The position numbers and the translations under genes were made by a program. Positions 48,753 to 57,020 of a DNA stretch of 64,000 nt are shown one piece after another. Under the pieces are notes generated by a model. The model had not been told where the DNA came from. It saw only the letters and a program-made list of their open reading frames with translations, and did no database searches. Origin of the DNA: Ralstonia pickettii (GTDB taxonomy: Bacteria; Pseudomonadota; Gammaproteobacteria; Burkholderiales; Burkholderiaceae); assembly GCF_000607165.1 (NCBI RefSeq), contig NZ_JFZG01000004.1, positions 434,001 through 498,000 of the forward strand, read 5' to 3'. Position 1 is the first letter of the stretch. The number at the start of each line of letters is the position of its first letter.

Positions 48753-48857
48753 GTGACCCACTGTTTGCCATCGCCACGCGCCCATACGCAACTTCTTCAA
48801 CGGCTCCGTCAAGCGGAGACTGGCGACGCCACTTCGGGCGGAGCCACATCATGCTGA
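48753..48857 (+). CDS. Candidate 34-residue leader peptide overlapping the alcohol dehydrogenase start
   Basis: GTG 48753 has an excellent ribosome site, AAGGAG, with an 8-base spacer, better than that of any other gene nearby. The frame reads THCLPSPRAHTQLLQRLRQ after the start, is polar and rich in Gln/Arg/Ser/Thr, and ends in a TGA that overlaps the dehydrogenase ATG 48851 by seven bases. It could be a real small protein or a translational coupler. It could also be chance, since a 35-codon frame in GC-rich DNA is not rare. Confidence 0.32.
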   Translation: MTHCLPSPRAHTQLLQRLRQAETGDATSGGATSC

Positions 48858-49858
48858 CCGTCGTGTGCGAAACACCAGGCGCCCTGGTTGCACAGGACCG
48901 GCCGGTCCCCAGCCCCGCCGACGGTGAGGTACTGCTGCGCGTCAAACGCGTGGGGGTGTGCGGTACCGACCTGCACATCTTTACGGGCAACCAGCCTTAC
49001 CTCAATTACCCGCGCGTGATGGGGCATGAACTGTCGGGCATCGTCGAACAGGCACCGCCCGGCAGCGCGCTTGCCAAGGGCGACGTGGTGTACGTGATGC
49101 CCTACCTGTCGTGCGGGCACTGCGTGGCGTGCCGCCAGGGCCGGACAAACTGCTGCGTCAACATCCAGGTACTGGGTGTGCATCGCGACGGGGCGTTCAC
49201 TGAATACCTGAGCGTGCCGCAAGCCTTCGTGCACAAGGCGGACGGCGTGAGCCTGGATCAGGCCGCGATGGTGGAATTCCTGGCCATTGGGGCGCACGCG
49301 GTGCGTCGTGCGCAGGTGCGCGCTGGGCAGCGCGTGCTGGTGGTAGGCGCCGGCCCGATCGGCATGGCGGCCATGATCTTCGCCAAGCTGCGCGGCGCGA
49401 CGGTCACGGCGCTGGACTCCCGTGCGGATCGCCTCGCCTTTGCGATGGAGCGACTTGGTATGGACGCCAGCGTTGCGCTGGGCGATACCGACGAAGCGCA
49501 ACTCAGTGCGCTCACGGCCAATGAGTTTTATGACGTCGTCTTCGATGCCACGGGCAATCCGAAAGCCATGGAGCGCGGCTTGCGCTTTGTTGCGCATGCC
49601 GGCACGTATGTGCTGATCTCGGTGGTGGCGGCCAACATCTCGTTCTCCGATCCGGAATTCCACAAACGCGAGACCACGCTGCTCGCCAGCCGCAACGCCA
49701 CCACCGAAGATTTTGAAACCGTGCTCGACGCCATGCGTGCGGGCAAGATTCCGACCGCGCTGAACACGCACCGCATGGCGCTGGCGGACGTGCCCGAGCA
49801 CTTCAAGACGCTGCTCGACCCCGCCGCCGGCGTGGTGAAGGCCATCGTGGAGTGCTGA
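48851..49858 (+). CDS. Zinc-dependent alcohol dehydrogenase (L-galactonate 5-dehydrogenase-like)
   Basis: A 335-residue medium-chain dehydrogenase. The catalytic zinc site is GVCGTDLHIFTGNQPYLNYP and GHELSG; the structural zinc cysteines are in CGHCVACRQGRTNCC near residues 87-98; the NAD loop is VVGAGPIGMAA. The order and the phrase TDxHxxxGNQP...YPRVxGHE resemble E. coli YjjN (LgoD), which oxidises L-galactonate to D-tagaturonate. The next two genes encode the tagaturonate reductase and altronate dehydratase types, which strengthens this. ATG 48851 has GGAG seven bases before. Confidence 0.78.
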   Translation: MLTVVCETPGALVAQDRPVPSPADGEVLLRVKRVGVCGTDLHIFTGNQPYLNYPRVMGHELSGIVEQAPPGSALAKGDVVYVMPYLSCGHCVACRQGRTNCCVNIQVLGVHRDGAFTEYLSVPQAFVHKADGVSLDQAAMVEFLAIGAHAVRRAQVRAGQRVLVVGAGPIGMAAMIFAKLRGATVTALDSRADRLAFAMERLGMDASVALGDTDEAQLSALTANEFYDVVFDATGNPKAMERGLRFVAHAGTYVLISVVAANISFSDPEFHKRETTLLASRNATTEDFETVLDAMRAGKIPTALNTHRMALADVPEHFKTLLDPAAGVVKAIVEC

Positions 49859-49862
49859 GCGC

Positions 49863-50990
49863 ATGACCGAGCCGATCCTCCAGTTCGGCACCAGCCGCTT
49901 CCTGCAGGCGCACGTCGACTTGTTCGTGTCGGAAGCGCTCGATGCCGGACAAGCACTGGGCGGGATAACCGTCGTGCAGACCACATCCAACCCGGCCAGC
50001 GCAGCGCGTGTGGCGGCGCTTGCAGGCGGTGAGGGTTATCCGGTGCGCATTCGCGGCTTACGAGACGGTACACCCATCGACCAAACCGTCACCTGCCGCG
50101 CCGTGCAGCGCGCCCTTCGGGCCGAGTCCGACTGGGAACAGCTGCGCGAGGCCATGGCAACACACGTGCAGGTCGTGGTGTCGAACACGGCCGACCAGGG
50201 CTACCAGCTCGACCCGCGCGATGATGCCAGCTTGATGCAGCAGCCATCGCGCGTGCCACGCAGCTTCCCTGCCAAACTGGTGGCGCTGCTGCTCGGCCGC
50301 TGGCTGCGACAGCCGCAGGCACCGCTGTCGCTGTTTCCGTGCGAACTGATCGAGCGCAACGGCGACACGCTCTGCGCAACGGTCTGCGCGCTGGCACAGC
50401 AATGGGCGCTGCCCGCCGCGTTCATCGATTGGCTGCGCACGCATTGCGTGTGGGCCAACTCGCTCGTAGACCGCATCGTCTCCGAGGCATTGCACCCCGT
50501 GGGCGCCGTGGCTGAACCGTACGCGCTGTGGGCCATCGAGCGCCGCCCCGGGCTGGTGCTGCCATGCACGCATCCGGCCATCGTGCTGACGGATGAACTG
50601 GATCACCACGAGCGGCTCAAGCTCTTTCTGCTCAACGCGGGCCACACCTTTCTGGCCGAGCGTTGGCGCGAAGATGCGCATCCCGCCGATCTGACTGTCG
50701 CGCAGGCCATGGAAGACCCACGCCTGCGGCCGGAGCTGGAAGCGCTGTGGCGCGACGAGATCGTTCCTGTATTCGCCGCCCTGCACAAGCGCGAAGCCGC
50801 CGAGGCCTATCTCGTCTTGCTGCGCGAACGGCTGTTGAACCCCTATCTTGCCCACCGCCTCGCCGATATCGCGCAGAACCATGCGCAGAAGAAGCTGCGG
50901 CGCCTCGCGCCCATCGTCGCGCTGACGCGGCAGTTGGGCTTGCACCTCGCCCAGCCGCGCCTGAACGCCGCGCTGGCCAATCCGAATTGA
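49863..50990 (+). CDS. Mannitol dehydrogenase-family protein (tagaturonate reductase/altronate dehydrogenase-like)
   Basis: A 375-residue protein of the long-chain mannitol dehydrogenase family. ILQFGTSRFLQAHVDLFVSE is the N-terminal cofactor region, PCELIERNGD and HCVWANSLVDRIVSE are family segments, and KLFLLNAGHTFLAE near residue 255 carries the catalytic Lys/Asn/His set. It is shorter than E. coli UxaB (about 480) and fits the compact reductase group. It would reduce D-tagaturonate to D-altronate. It follows the zinc dehydrogenase by 4 bases and precedes the UxaA gene by 14. Confidence 0.8.
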   Translation: MTEPILQFGTSRFLQAHVDLFVSEALDAGQALGGITVVQTTSNPASAARVAALAGGEGYPVRIRGLRDGTPIDQTVTCRAVQRALRAESDWEQLREAMATHVQVVVSNTADQGYQLDPRDDASLMQQPSRVPRSFPAKLVALLLGRWLRQPQAPLSLFPCELIERNGDTLCATVCALAQQWALPAAFIDWLRTHCVWANSLVDRIVSEALHPVGAVAEPYALWAIERRPGLVLPCTHPAIVLTDELDHHERLKLFLLNAGHTFLAERWREDAHPADLTVAQAMEDPRLRPELEALWRDEIVPVFAALHKREAAEAYLVLLRERLLNPYLAHRLADIAQNHAQKKLRRLAPIVALTRQLGLHLAQPRLNAALANPN

Positions 50991-51004
50991 ACCTGCAAAG
51001 CACC

Positions 51005-52516
51005 ATGTCCGACGCATCCCTCATCCTTCTTGCCCCCGACGACGACGTGGCCGTCGCGCGTGTTGCGCTGGCGCCCGGCGCGGCACTCGACGCGGGGTTG
51101 ACCACCCGCGATGCCATTCCCGCTGGCCACAAGGTCGCGTTGCGCGACATCGCAGCGGGGCAACCGGTGCACAAGTATGGGCAAGTCATCGGCGTGGCCA
51201 CGGCGCCCATCCGCATGGGGGAACACGTTCACGTACACAACGTCGGCATGGCCAACTCAGCCGCCGAGCACACTGTGGGCCACGCGTATCGCGCCACCGT
51301 GCCGGTCGACACGCCCGCCACGTTCGAAGGGTATGTGCGGGCAGATGGCCGCGTCGGCACGCGCAATTTCATCGGCGTCATCTCCAGCGTGAACTGCTCG
51401 GCCACGGTGTGCCGGCATATCGTGCAGGCGGCGCAGGCAGAGGTGGTCGCGTTTCCCAACGTGGATGGCATTGTCGCCATCACGCACGGCAGCGGCTGCG
51501 GGATGGCCGGCAACGGCGAAGGGCTGGAACTGCTGCAGCGCACGCTGCGCGGCTATGCCGACCACCCAAACTTTGCCGGCGTGCTGATCGTTGGCCTTGG
51601 TTGCGAAGTCAATCAGGTGGCACCGCTTGTGCAGATGCTGGGCGCCCGCACACCGGGGCTGTTCGCATCGCTGACGATTCAGGAAGAAGGCGGCACGCGT
51701 GAGGCGATTGCTGCCGGCTTGACCATGCTGCGCGACATGCTGCCGATCGCGAATCGGGCACAACGCAGCACCGTCTCGGCAAGCCACCTGACGGTGGGCC
51801 TGCAATGCGGCGGATCGGACGGCTACTCGGGCATCAGCGCCAACCCTGCGCTGGGCGCGGCGGTGGATTTGCTGGTGCGACACGGGGGCACCGCAGTGCT
51901 ATCCGAAACGCCCGAGATCTATGGCGCAGAACACCTGTTGACTGCGCGCGCTGCGACGCCTGCCGTGGCCGACGCGTTGATGCAACGGCTGACCTGGTGG
52001 GAGCATTACACCAGCACGCTGGGCGCCGACATGAACAACAACCCTTCGCCCGGCAACAAGGCCGGTGGCGTCACGACCATCCTGGAAAAATCGCTCGGCG
52101 CGGTTGCCAAGGGCGGCAGCAGCGGACTGATGGCCGTGTATGAATACGCCCAGCCGGTGCAGGCGCACGGCCTCGTCTTCATGGACACGCCCGGCTACGA
52201 CCCTGTCTCGGCCACCGGCCAAGTCGCCGGCGGCGCCAACCTGATCTGCTTCACAACGGGCCGAGGCTCCACCTATGGCTGCAAGCCGGTACCCTCCTTG
52301 AAGCTGGCCACCAACAGCACGCTCTTCCGGCACATGGAACTGGACATGGACTACGACTGCGGCGGCATCGTCGATGGCCGCCTCAGCATTGCACAAGCCG
52401 GCCAGGCGCTGTTCCAGCTGATACTGGCCACCGCCTCGGGCAACCACACCAAGAGCGAACTCAACGGCCTGGGCGACAACGAGTTCGTACCGTGGCAGCT
52501 TGGCGCGGTGATGTAA
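51005..52516 (+). CDS. UxaA/GarD-family hydro-lyase (altronate dehydratase-like)
   Basis: A 503-residue protein with an N-terminal SAF domain (residues 1-95) and a UxaA C-terminal domain. GRVGTRNFIGVISSVNCSAT, THGSGCGMAGNGEG and GLQCGGSDGYSGISANPALG are the family blocks. UxaA dehydrates D-altronate to 2-keto-3-deoxy-D-gluconate with an Fe centre. It is the last gene of the three-gene branch; no KDG kinase or aldolase is in the window. Confidence 0.88.
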   Translation: MSDASLILLAPDDDVAVARVALAPGAALDAGLTTRDAIPAGHKVALRDIAAGQPVHKYGQVIGVATAPIRMGEHVHVHNVGMANSAAEHTVGHAYRATVPVDTPATFEGYVRADGRVGTRNFIGVISSVNCSATVCRHIVQAAQAEVVAFPNVDGIVAITHGSGCGMAGNGEGLELLQRTLRGYADHPNFAGVLIVGLGCEVNQVAPLVQMLGARTPGLFASLTIQEEGGTREAIAAGLTMLRDMLPIANRAQRSTVSASHLTVGLQCGGSDGYSGISANPALGAAVDLLVRHGGTAVLSETPEIYGAEHLLTARAATPAVADALMQRLTWWEHYTSTLGADMNNNPSPGNKAGGVTTILEKSLGAVAKGGSSGLMAVYEYAQPVQAHGLVFMDTPGYDPVSATGQVAGGANLICFTTGRGSTYGCKPVPSLKLATNSTLFRHMELDMDYDCGGIVDGRLSIAQAGQALFQLILATASGNHTKSELNGLGDNEFVPWQLGAVM

Positions 52517-52561
52517 GGCAAGTGCCGAGCACACCTGACCGGCAATAAGCGATACGGCCGA

Positions 52562-53335
52562 TCATGGCAACGCGGCGGAGGCCACTTGGAGCAACCCCGC
52601 CACGATGGCCACAGCACCAATGCAGCGGGCTACGCGGTCTCCGTCGGGTGCCAGGCGCTCCAGCGTAATCGCCGCTGACACCGCCGCCATTGCTCGCAGA
52701 TCCATGACGCCGGCCACGAGCAGGATTGCCGTCAAGCCCGCGCAAGAGCTGGCGCAGCGCATGCCGAGCCGTAAGCCATGTCGCCACGCTGTACTGCCCG
52801 GCGCGGGCACCACTCGGCACTCTGCAAGCTGCCGCGCCTTCCATGCACTGAACTGCAGTGCGCCGGCCGCAAGAACGACTGCACCGGCGGCAGCCGGCAA
52901 CGCGCGCGCTAGCACGGGCGATGTCATTTCAAGCTCGGCCACCGCCGCCTCCAGCGCAAAGACCATCGCGCCGATCAGCCCCCACACGGCAAAGTACGCC
53001 GTGCCTGCCAACGCGGTGTGCGCATCAACATTCGGCTTGCCCGCAAGGTGAAGCGCAACGCGATACCGCCGCAGCATCGGCAGCAATGTCGGCAGCATCA
53101 TCGCCACCATCATCACCGTCCACATGCAAATGAAGGACGCGGCAAAGCTCCACCACGTCTGACCGCACATCGGCATCCAGGCCATTGGCATCTCGGCCAT
53201 GCCGGGCATGGCGGTGCACCATGCCACCGTCGCTGCCGCGCTGCCGATGAACAGCAATGCCGAGACGGCCAGGAAGCCGCGCTCGGACACTGCTTGCTCG
53301 CGTGGCAGTTCAACGCTGCTGAGCGTACTCGTCAT
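52562..53335 (-). CDS. DUF2182 predicted metal-binding membrane protein
   Basis: A 257-residue membrane protein with about six hydrophobic helices. CMWTVMMVAMMLPTLLPMLR is the DUF2182 signature and is rich in methionine; MRCASSCAGLTAILLVAGVM is the second half. The Met- and Cys-rich segments suggest copper or another soft metal, but the family is functionally unknown. ATG 53335 overlaps the end of the DUF899 gene by 26 bases, so they are coupled. Neighbours on both sides face away or are unrelated. Confidence 0.75.
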   Translation of the reverse strand: MTSTLSSVELPREQAVSERGFLAVSALLFIGSAAATVAWCTAMPGMAEMPMAWMPMCGQTWWSFAASFICMWTVMMVAMMLPTLLPMLRRYRVALHLAGKPNVDAHTALAGTAYFAVWGLIGAMVFALEAAVAELEMTSPVLARALPAAAGAVVLAAGALQFSAWKARQLAECRVVPAPGSTAWRHGLRLGMRCASSCAGLTAILLVAGVMDLRAMAAVSAAITLERLAPDGDRVARCIGAVAIVAGLLQVASAALP

Positions 53336-54080
53336 GGCGACGCCACCAGACACCGGTTTCATTGCGGCCCAGCGGCGCGCGATCGAGCCACTGGTATGCA
53401 CCCCACAAGCCATCGAGGCCACGCGCGTAGGTCGAATACGTGTGGTACACGACGCCGTCTTCCAGCACGAACGCGCTCATGCCAGGCCGGTCGCGCACGT
53501 AGGTGGGCGCGTCGGTGCCGCACATGCTGGCGAACTGCTGCACAGGTTCGGGCAAGTCGGATGCATCCATCACGTGGCTGCCGCGCACGTAGTTGTAGTC
53601 GGAGTTGCCGGCGCGCTGCTGCTCTTCCGAGATCGAGACGTTGAAGTCGTAGTTGAAATCGCTGCCAACCGACGACACCCACGGAAAGGTCCAGCCCATC
53701 CGCTCGCGATACTCGATCAGCTTGGCCAGCGGCCCGCGCGACACTGCCAGCAGCGTCACGTCGTGATTCGCCAGATGCGTGACGAAACCGTCAAAGCCGT
53801 CGGCAATCATCGAGCACGATGGGCAGCCCGCCTTATAGTCCGGCCCGAACATGAAGTGATACACGAGCAGTTGCGAGCGCCCGCCAAACAGATCGGCCAG
53901 CGAGGCGCTGCCGTTCTCGGTTTCAAAGCGATAGGTTTTGTCGATGCGCACCCATGGCAGTGCCTGCCGGCGGCGTGCGAGCTCATCGCTGCGGCGGGTG
54001 AGTTCCTTCTCGGCCTTGAGCAGTTCAATGCGCTCTGCCAGCCAACTTGCGCGGGTTGCTGTGGGGTGTGTTGCACTCAT
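53310..54080 (-). CDS. DUF899 thioredoxin-like protein
   Basis: A 256-residue protein of the DUF899 family (AhpC/TSA-like fold). LPWVRIDKTYRFETENGSA starts the conserved part; FGPDYKAGCPSCSMIADGFD has the CxxC that replaces the thioredoxin active site; GWTFPWVSSVGSDFNYDF and LGRNETGVWWRRHDEY follow. It may be a thiol oxidoreductase. ATG 54080 has a strong GGAGGTAAGC ribosome site. It is divergent from the regulator gene at 54167 and coupled to the DUF2182 gene. Confidence 0.82.
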   Translation of the reverse strand: MSATHPTATRASWLAERIELLKAEKELTRRSDELARRRQALPWVRIDKTYRFETENGSASLADLFGGRSQLLVYHFMFGPDYKAGCPSCSMIADGFDGFVTHLANHDVTLLAVSRGPLAKLIEYRERMGWTFPWVSSVGSDFNYDFNVSISEEQQRAGNSDYNYVRGSHVMDASDLPEPVQQFASMCGTDAPTYVRDRPGMSAFVLEDGVVYHTYSTYARGLDGLWGAYQWLDRAPLGRNETGVWWRRHDEYAQQR

Positions 54081-54166
54081 GCTTACCTCCGTTTTGGGTG
54101 AGTGGTCGTGTGCTAGATTAGGCGCCGACCTCAAACGGCGGGAGTGACAAGTGTGGCGGGATTCGA

Positions 54167-55387
54167 ATGGATTCATTGATCACGGCTGCAGCCCGCGCAC
54201 TCGCTGCCGGTGACCCGTTCGGAGCACTGAACCGCGTCGCCCTGCGTGACGACGCGGCCGCACTGGCCTTGCGCGGCATCGCAATGGCGCAGCTCGGTGA
54301 CCTAGCGCGCGCCAAGCTGTTGCTGCGTCGCGCGGCGCGCGCATTCGGCTCTCGGGAGGCGCTGGCACGCGCACGCTGCGTCGTCGCGGAAGCCGAAGTC
54401 GCCCTCGCCTCGCGCGATCTTGGCTGGCCCGCCAAAACCCTCGACGCGGCATGCGCCACGCTGGAGGCCCATGGCGATCACGTCAACGCTGCGCATGCGC
54501 GGTATCTCAGCATCCGCCGTCTTCTGCTAATCGGCCGCCTGGACGATGCAGAGGCCGCGCTGGCTGCGCTCAATCCGGCGCGTCTTCCGCCGGTATTGCG
54601 GGCGGCTCACGCGCTCGTCGTCGCGGGGATTGCCATCCGGCGCCTGCAGACGACTGCCGCGCGTGCCGCCTTGGCCGACGCTGATCTCGCCGCGCGTCAG
54701 GCCGGTATCCAGACCCTCACCGCCGAAGTCGAACGTGCCGCCCTTGCATTGAGCGCACCGGCCGCGCGGCTGATCTCACGCGGCGAGGAGCGCGTTCTGC
54801 GCCTTGAAGAGGTCGAAGCCCTCTTTGCTTCAGACGCGCTCGTGGTGGACGCATGCCGGCTCGCCGTGCGGCAGACCGATGCGTTCGTCCCGCTCGCCAC
54901 GCGGCCCGTGCTGTTCACGCTGGCACGTGCATTGGCAGAGGCGTGGCCGGAAGACGTGCCCAGAGACGCCCTCATCGCCCGGGCATTCCGCACCCGACAT
55001 CCCGACGAATCGCACCGCGTGCGCCTGCGCGTGGAGATCGGACGTTTGCGCACCGCGCTTGCTGCGTTAGGCACGGTCAAGGCGACCCGGCACGGATTCG
55101 CACTGCAAGCGCACGCGGCACAGAGCGTGGTCGTCCTCGCGCAACCCGTCGACGAGCCATATGCCGCCGTGTTGGCCTGTCTGGCCGATGGGGAATCGTG
55201 GTCCAGCTCCGCATTGGCGTTGGCGCTTGGTGCCAGCCAGCGCACCGTACAGCGCGCCCTCGACGCCCTGGCAGCCGCGGGCAAGGTGCAGTTCTTCGGA
55301 CGTGGACGCGCGCGACGATGGGTGACGCCGCCGGTACCCGGATTCGCGACCACCTTGTTACTCCCCGCACCGCTGCCAAGTGACTAG
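54167..55387 (+). CDS. Helical-repeat regulator with two predicted DNA-binding domains
   Basis: A 406-residue protein I cannot assign to a named family. Residues 1 to about 210 are a helical TPR-like repeat region. About 215-320 resemble an OmpR/PhoB-type winged helix (RVRLRVEIGRLRTALAAL with the preceding RPVLFTLARAL helix). About 335-390 form a second helix-turn-helix, SALALALGASQRTVQRALDA, followed by a basic wing. It has no membrane segment. It is divergent from DUF899/DUF2182, with the beta-propeller gene 36 bases downstream. It may regulate both sides. The ribosome site before ATG 54167 is weak. Confidence 0.65.
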   Translation: MDSLITAAARALAAGDPFGALNRVALRDDAAALALRGIAMAQLGDLARAKLLLRRAARAFGSREALARARCVVAEAEVALASRDLGWPAKTLDAACATLEAHGDHVNAAHARYLSIRRLLLIGRLDDAEAALAALNPARLPPVLRAAHALVVAGIAIRRLQTTAARAALADADLAARQAGIQTLTAEVERAALALSAPAARLISRGEERVLRLEEVEALFASDALVVDACRLAVRQTDAFVPLATRPVLFTLARALAEAWPEDVPRDALIARAFRTRHPDESHRVRLRVEIGRLRTALAALGTVKATRHGFALQAHAAQSVVVLAQPVDEPYAAVLACLADGESWSSSALALALGASQRTVQRALDALAAAGKVQFFGRGRARRWVTPPVPGFATTLLLPAPLPSD

Positions 55388-55423
55388 GATGAAAACTCCA
55401 CAACCGAATCCAGCGAGCCCAAC

Positions 55424-56068
55424 ATGAAACGATCCACCGCCGAAGTCGTGCGCGAATACGGCCCCTTCCCCGGTGTCGAAAACGTGGGCGGCGTCACCTA
55501 CAACGGCGAGCGCATCTGGTTCGCTGCCGGCGGTCAGTTGAAGGAACTCGACCCCGACAGCGGCAAGACGCAGCGCTCCATCGACGTGCCGGCCCATGCA
55601 GGTACCGCGTTCGACGGACGGCACCTGTTCCAGATCGCCGAAGACCGCATCCAGAAGATCGACCCGCAAACCGGCAACGTGTTGGCCACGATTCCCGCGC
55701 CGGGAGCAGGTGGAGACTCAGGCCTCGCCTGGGCCGAAGGCACGCTGTGGGTCGGTCACTACCGCGAGCGCAAGATCCGCCAGATCGATCCGGACACCGG
55801 CAAGGTGCTGCGCACCATCGACTCCAACCGCTTCGTGACCGGCGTCACATGGGTCGACGGTGAACTCTGGCACGCCACATGGGAAGGCGATACGAGCGAG
55901 CTGCGGCATATCGATCCGCAAACCGGCGAAGTGCTGGAGCAGCTTGACATGCCAGCCGGCATCACTGTGTCAGGACTCGAGTCGGATGGCGCCGATCAGT
56001 TCTTCTGCGGCGGCGGCACCACCGGAAAGATTCGTGCGGTACGGCGGCCCCGCAAGCAGGCGGCATAG
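55424..56068 (+). CDS. Beta-propeller protein (glutamine cyclotransferase/Vgb-like)
   Basis: A 214-residue protein built from short propeller repeats with the recurring phrase (I/L)DPxTGxVL at four places (LDPDSGKTQ, IDPQTGNVL, IDPDTGKVL, IDPQTGEVL). WAEGTLWVGHYRERKIR and WVDGELWHATWEGD are the second strands. There is no signal peptide, so it is probably cytoplasmic. Such proteins often act as lactonase-like or ligand-binding propellers; no catalytic set is obvious. It follows the two-HTH regulator by 36 bases, and a clear terminator follows. Confidence 0.7.
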   Translation: MKRSTAEVVREYGPFPGVENVGGVTYNGERIWFAAGGQLKELDPDSGKTQRSIDVPAHAGTAFDGRHLFQIAEDRIQKIDPQTGNVLATIPAPGAGGDSGLAWAEGTLWVGHYRERKIRQIDPDTGKVLRTIDSNRFVTGVTWVDGELWHATWEGDTSELRHIDPQTGEVLEQLDMPAGITVSGLESDGADQFFCGGGTTGKIRAVRRPRKQAA

Positions 56069-56094
56069 GCGCGATACCGCACACGGAAGGAACG

Positions 56095-56120
56095 AGGCCC
56101 GCTCAAATGCGGGCCTTTTT
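56095..56120 (+). terminator. Rho-independent terminator
   Basis: AGGCCCGC-N6-GCGGGCCT followed by five T, 26 bases after the propeller stop codon. Confidence 0.87.
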
Positions 56121-56150
56121 GCTTGCGTGGCCTGCGCATAACATTACAGC

Positions 56151-56166
56151 TTAACTGCACAGTTAA
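56151..56166. promoter_or_regulatory. MarR-type operator palindrome
   Basis: TTAACTG-CA-CAGTTAA, perfect seven-base arms, 25 bases before the MarR start codon. Its size and position are those of a self-regulating MarR operator. Confidence 0.72.
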
Positions 56167-56191
56167 ACTGTATTGATGCTATGCTCGCGGC

Positions 56192-56644
56192 ATGGCTAAA
56201 TCACCCTCCTCCACCGAGCCCGCGCCGCCCGCCGCGCTGGCCGGCGATCTGCGCATTGCGCTTGGCAAGCTGTCCCGGCGCCTGCGCGAACAAGTCCACC
56301 CGAACGATCTCACCCACGCGCAAAAGTCGGTTCTGCTGCGCCTGGACCGTGATGGCCCGGCCACCGTGTCTGCGCTTGCGCGGGCCGGCAGCGTGAAGCC
56401 GCAGTCGATGCGGGTCACCGTTGCAGCGCTGGAAGCAATGGGCGCAGTTGTCGGCAAGCCCGATCCGACAGATGGCCGGCAAACGCTCATCGAATTGACG
56501 CCGGGCTTTAGGAAAGCCCTCAAGGAAAGCCGCGCCGCGAAAGACGATTGGCTGTTCCGCGCACTGCAGGCGCAACTGTCCGCCGCCGAGCAAGCTGAAC
56601 TGGCGAAGGCCGTGACGTTGCTGCAACGGCTCGCAGAGTTTTGA
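56192..56644 (+). CDS. MarR-family transcriptional regulator
   Basis: A 150-residue MarR protein. LTHAQKSVLLRLDRDGPATV and SALARAGSVKPQSMRVTVAA form the winged helix, followed by DPTDGRQTLIELT in the wing. It is the first gene of a three-gene run with a small membrane protein and an MFS transporter, and is likely the repressor of this run through the palindrome just upstream. The inducer is unknown, probably a toxic aromatic compound. Confidence 0.87.
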   Translation: MAKSPSSTEPAPPAALAGDLRIALGKLSRRLREQVHPNDLTHAQKSVLLRLDRDGPATVSALARAGSVKPQSMRVTVAALEAMGAVVGKPDPTDGRQTLIELTPGFRKALKESRAAKDDWLFRALQAQLSAAEQAELAKAVTLLQRLAEF

Positions 56645-56678
56645 GCCTCTCTTACTGTTCTTGATCCGGAGCGTCGAC

Positions 56679-57020
56679 ATGGCATGGTCCCATCTCATCT
56701 CTTGGTTTTTCGGCGGCGCGTTCCTCGCCAACGCCGTGCCGCACTTCGTCTTCGGTATCGCGGGCAAACCATTTCAGAGCCCATTTGCAACGCCGCGCGG
56801 TGAAGGCCTTTCGTCTTCCACGGTGAATGTGCTGTGGGGCGCGTTCAATCTGGCCGTCGGTTACGTCCTCGTCCTGCGGGTTGGTGATTTCCACCTGCGA
56901 AACACAACCGATGCCGTTGCGATCGGGTTGGGCATCCTGGCACTCGGCGTGCCGATGGCCCGGCGCTTTGGCAGGTTCAATGGTGGCAATCTCGACAGCG
57001 GTCTGCCGCAACGCCAATGA
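56679..57020 (+). CDS. Small hypothetical membrane protein
   Basis: A 113-residue protein with about three hydrophobic segments: SHLISWFFGGAFLANAVPHF, NVLWGAFNLAVGYVLVL and AVAIGLGILALGV. I do not recognise the family. ATG 56679 has GGAG upstream; a TTG at 56661 would add six residues. Its stop overlaps the MFS start as ATGA, so it is translationally coupled to the transporter and lies 34 bases after marR. It may assist the transporter, but this is inference. Confidence 0.68.
   Translation: MAWSHLISWFFGGAFLANAVPHFVFGIAGKPFQSPFATPRGEGLSSSTVNVLWGAFNLAVGYVLVLRVGDFHLRNTTDAVAIGLGILALGVPMARRFGRFNGGNLDSGLPQRQ

Larger units (their letters stand above)
48445..48850. other. Control region between the GntR gene and the L-galactonate branch
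   Basis: A 406-base gap. It holds a weaker operator copy (48518-48532), a hairpin (48553-48575), a strong palindrome over a possible -10 element (48622-48636) and a leader with a short coding frame (48753-48857). Confidence 0.6.
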
